The translations under genes and the position numbers were made by a program. Source: Prostheceraeus crozeri (taxonomy: Eukaryota > Platyhelminthes > Polycladida > Euryleptidae). From it: DNA of 64,000 nucleotides. Below are positions 61,190 through 64,000 of the stretch, piece by piece; within the stretch, counting starts at the first letter, position 1; the number at the start of each line of letters is the position of its first letter. The stretch spans positions 1-64,000 of the forward strand of contig CAJQUW010015581.1 in NCBI GenBank assembly GCA_907163375.1, written 5' to 3'. The notes below the pieces were generated by a model. It was not told where the DNA came from. It made no database searches and was given only the letters and a program-made list of their open reading frames with translations.

Positions 61190-62262
61190 ATAGCAATGTT
61201 CCACAATCCATTGTGGTCATCCGTTGAGTACTGATGTATCCGCCAACTTGTGACGACCGCCACGTTCAAAGCGTTACTGAAAAGGTTCCAGTACCACTTT
61301 CTCGTACGAAGCCTTGGGCGTTAGGAGCCCAAGAGACGGCCCATAACATCGACACCTCCCACCCATATACTGGTTGTATGAGCGAACCAACTTTGGCTGC
61401 GCAACGTCTTTCCTACGTTTCTCTTTCGTGCTCCATCGCTTCACCTTAGTAGTTGGAGTGGCTACTTCGAATTTGCTTTACAATATTCACAACAGCATTA
61501 TCCTTCCATTGGCACACGAATACTGTTCCATCAGAACGAAAATCAAAGGTGCCCTTTTCTTTTTTCTTCATCATTTGTTTGCCAAGGGGACATCTGTTCA
61601 TGCGATTCTCTCTTATGGGGCCAGTGGCTCTAATGCCTTTCGAAGATAAGTCAGAGAGTAATTTATGGCTGGTGAAAAAATTGTCAAAATACACTGCATG
61701 ATGCTCTGCTGCTTCCACCACATCCAGTAATTCCGCAACTACGCGTGACCCCATAGGATCTGGGGATTTCTCAGATTTTCCACTATACAAAAGAAGACGA
61801 AACGGATATCCGTCGGGAGTACAGAGTGACCAAATCTTGTAGCCAAAGCGTATTGACTTCCTCTTTATAAACATTCTTCCAGAATGATGTCCATAGTGAG
61901 GTACCATGGATTCGTCAATACTCAAATGTTCAGCAAAAACTCCACATTGAGAAAATTGCTGGTTCAAATGATCATAGAAGGGTCTGATTTTCGAATACTT
62001 ATCTCCTGGTGTTAGACGATTATTATCAACAAAATGAATGCTGTTCTTGATTTTCTTGAAGCGGTCTCTGGACATGACTTGACTGACTAGATCAAAGCGC
62101 AAGTCTGGTGCAGTCGTCCAATACGCATTTTCGAAGGGTAGAATATGGTATCCACTCAAAATCAAAATTCCCAAAAAGCGCAAGAGCTCATCCTCAGATA
62201 CATTGAGCGGAGAACCTTTTGAAAGATCAAATGCTCTTACAAAATTTAGACCCAGGATAGAA
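61190..62262 (-). pseudogene. piggyBac-type transposase, degraded
   Basis: The main frame (62262 to 61446) runs through SEDELLRFLGILILSGYH and contains the three catalytic acids: D in LSIDESMVPHYG, D in VYFDNFFTS, and D in QWKDNAVV, the piggyBac pattern. A frameshift at about 61445 follows KQIRS; the family continues in another frame as TTKVKRWSTKEKRRKDV and SYNQYMGG, then shifts again into GGVDVMGRLLGS and RTRKWYWNLFSNALNVAVV, ending near 61200 with a stop inside. No ATG heads the main frame: a stop lies just upstream of 62262, so the N-terminus is lost. Terminal TTAA sites were not identified. Confidence 0.85.
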
Positions 62263-62529
62263 TATTCGATTCAAAAACATCGCATTTTAGACATCGAGAA
62301 TAGTGCACTTCAACTGATAAGTAGGCCTATTATGTAATACAAGATGCGTAATGTTGAATGTTTTTTATGAATTCTTCTTATGTAGCTCCATTTCTATGAT
62401 TGTCTATGAGTTTCCATTTCTATGAAGACAATCATTGTCAAAATATCAATTCAAGAGTCATTATAATCATTTTGTTAAGGTTAGAGTGATATCTGTAGTC
62501 ATCTATCATGACATGGATTGATCATGAAT

Positions 62530-62940
62530 ATTAGTTATTTACGCAACTAGTGCAAAATATCCATCTTTATTGCTTTCTTCGAGGTCAACATATCTATGCA
62601 CGAGCCCGAAGGGCGAGGACATAGAATATTGATCGAGGAGAAAGCAAAAGATGGATATCTTTGCACGAGTTGTGTAGGTAATTTCATTTTTCACCGATAT
62701 CATGACCATTATGACTAATCTAATTCTATGGTGTTTGATGATTCAAATAATAAGCGGGTTTTATATAATTCAATCGCATATACAACTATATGTATCTATA
62801 TAGAAATCTATAATTCAACCAGTGCAATAATGAAAATATTACTGCACGCCCGTGCAATAATCTGCTTTACAGGTAAAATAAAGTGACAGGATATCTACAT
62901 TATACGCACGGTGAAAAATAAAATTTCATATCTTGGAAGC
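62530..62940. repeat. MITE-like inverted repeats
   Basis: GTGCAAAATATCCATCTTT near 62550 is complemented by AAAGATGGATATCTTTGCAC near 62647-62667 around the palindromic centre GAGCCCGAAGGGCGAG. A second pair, AATTTCATTTTTCACCG near 62680 and CGGTGAAAAATAAAATTTC near 62912, may mark another small element. No coding capacity. Confidence 0.6.
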
Positions 62941-64000
62941 ATCATAGATTGTTTACAGCTATGTGACATACCAAATGTAACATAGCTTTTCAGCGACATG
63001 ACCTAAATATCAGCCTCGGCCTGCGGCATCGGCCATAGGTTAAGGAAATTAGAAATGGATATTATAAAACAACAGGAAACCGATGAATAAAAATTGGAAA
63101 AGTGGAGGTAAAATATGGAAATACAACGATGCTACTACACTGATTACAAGTGAACTATATCTGACACTACTCGAAGTGGATAATGGTAAGAGTGGATAAG
63201 TGGAAAGTGGATAATGGAGGTAAACAATAGAACTACAATGACACTCTACTACACCGAAAGCAATGAAACTATACACACTATACCTAAGACTACACATGGA
63301 AAATACTATTTCTTCACTTGAATTTGTTATCGCCAGTTTCTTCATCCGTTTATAGTACTTCATGTAATTCCACATTTCTTCATTTGAATTACAATACATC
63401 GACCACTACTTCAGTTACCGATTAAGGGATATAAAACATAATACTGCAGTCCGTCAGTCATCAGCAGGTACTCGTCTAGTTGTGTTTCGACCCCTAACCT
63501 GAACACTCAAACCCAGACGAGCGGGGTCCCACACATAGTGGCTGACAAAATACTGAATAGGTAATGATATGTCTTGAAAGATATGTCACAAAGATAAATC
63601 AGACATAATTCAATTGTTGCGTTTCCCACATGTAAACAGATCCTGTCATTAAATTCATCCCATCAATAAATACAGTATGCTTTTTGCGATCCTCACATGT
63701 AAACAAATCCTGTACATCAATCTTTGCCTTTTCGATTCCCACAAGTAAACAGATCCTGTTCATCCTCGAATCCCATAAAGATGTAATCGCTGTGTGATAA
63801 ATATGTAATCCGCCTTTACACAAACTTCGCCTCATACATCAAGACTTAACAATGGGAGCTCTCTCATCTCCCGTAAGCCGCGCTAAGCGCTCTGTATTCA
63901 CTCTTCACCGCCCACCCCCCATTTCACATTTCATAAGCACATTTCATGATCATTGATTATGACAACCCTTATGCATCTAAATCACAATTTAAAAAATGTT
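62941..64000. other. AT-rich end of window with a short triple repeat
   Basis: CACATGTAAACAGATCCTGT and two variants recur near 63630, 63697 and 63740. The minus-strand 78-codon frame over it is unassigned. Nothing else is recognised. Confidence 0.4.

Noticed and set aside
61374-61701. Plus-strand frames at 61374-61649 and 61453-61701
   Set aside because: They are antisense shadows of the piggyBac transposase.

Overview
This is a gene-poor, AT-rich animal genomic window that is mostly a graveyard of transposable elements. It has no operon-like packing. Coding signal is either transposon-derived or one compact cellular gene with a likely 5' splice acceptor. Families present (pogo, Tc1, mariner, hAT, piggyBac, RTE-like and Jockey-like LINEs, a Penelope-like remnant, a RAG1-like transposon) point to a non-vertebrate metazoan. 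The palindromic octamer TAGGCCTA recurs many times; from memory this is common in echinoderms and other marine deuterostomes, so I favour a marine invertebrate, perhaps an echinoderm, without proof.

Layout: 0.9-1.9 kb holds a 51-bp minisatellite and a GACGTC-rich repeat. 2.8-3.2 kb is a foldback. 5.5-6.7 kb is a pogo-type transposase (minus strand) cut by a second GACGTC-rich repeat. 10.5-11.4 kb is the best host gene, a DUSP11/PIR1-like RNA 5'-phosphatase (minus strand). 12.9 kb is another foldback. 15.7-16.8 kb is a decayed Tc1-type transposase that appears to carry a 61-bp intron. 17.4-19.5 kb is an RTE-like LINE, 20-21.6 kb a Jockey-like LINE (minus) and 28.4-30.3 kb a third LINE remnant.

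The centre of interest is 31.6-38.4 kb. A decayed hAT element (minus strand) is split by a 3667-bp DNA transposon at 33937-37603 with 353-bp inverted repeats about 99% identical. Its single gene (two clear lesions) looks like RAG1 along most of its length: N-terminal RAG1-like cysteine motifs, then a Transib/RAG1-type core with D, D and E residues, a C-x2-C and a GNxxRKL block. Its ends start CACGGTG, followed by 23 bp and an A-run, resembling a recombination signal sequence (RSS). I see no RAG2-like gene. The closest named family I know is N-RAG-TP of Aplysia.

Further right are a hAT C-terminal remnant (40.6-41.5 kb), a Penelope-derived inverted duplication (42.7-43.3 kb), a 1.7-kb non-autonomous hAT with perfect 8-bp target duplication (44.2-45.9 kb), a 191-bp satellite with dimeric higher-order structure (46.4-48.1 kb), and a nest in which a hAT (48352-51400, perfect duplication) contains a smaller hAT-like element and a mariner with 205-bp inverted repeats. 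55.6-57.8 kb is a 174-bp satellite in two head-on arrays. 59.1-60.9 kb is a retrotransposon remnant interrupted by a perfect 102-bp-arm hairpin. 61.2-62.3 kb is a piggyBac transposase pseudogene, followed by MITE-like inverted repeats. Apart from the phosphatase, nothing looks like a working host pathway; the window records successive insertions.
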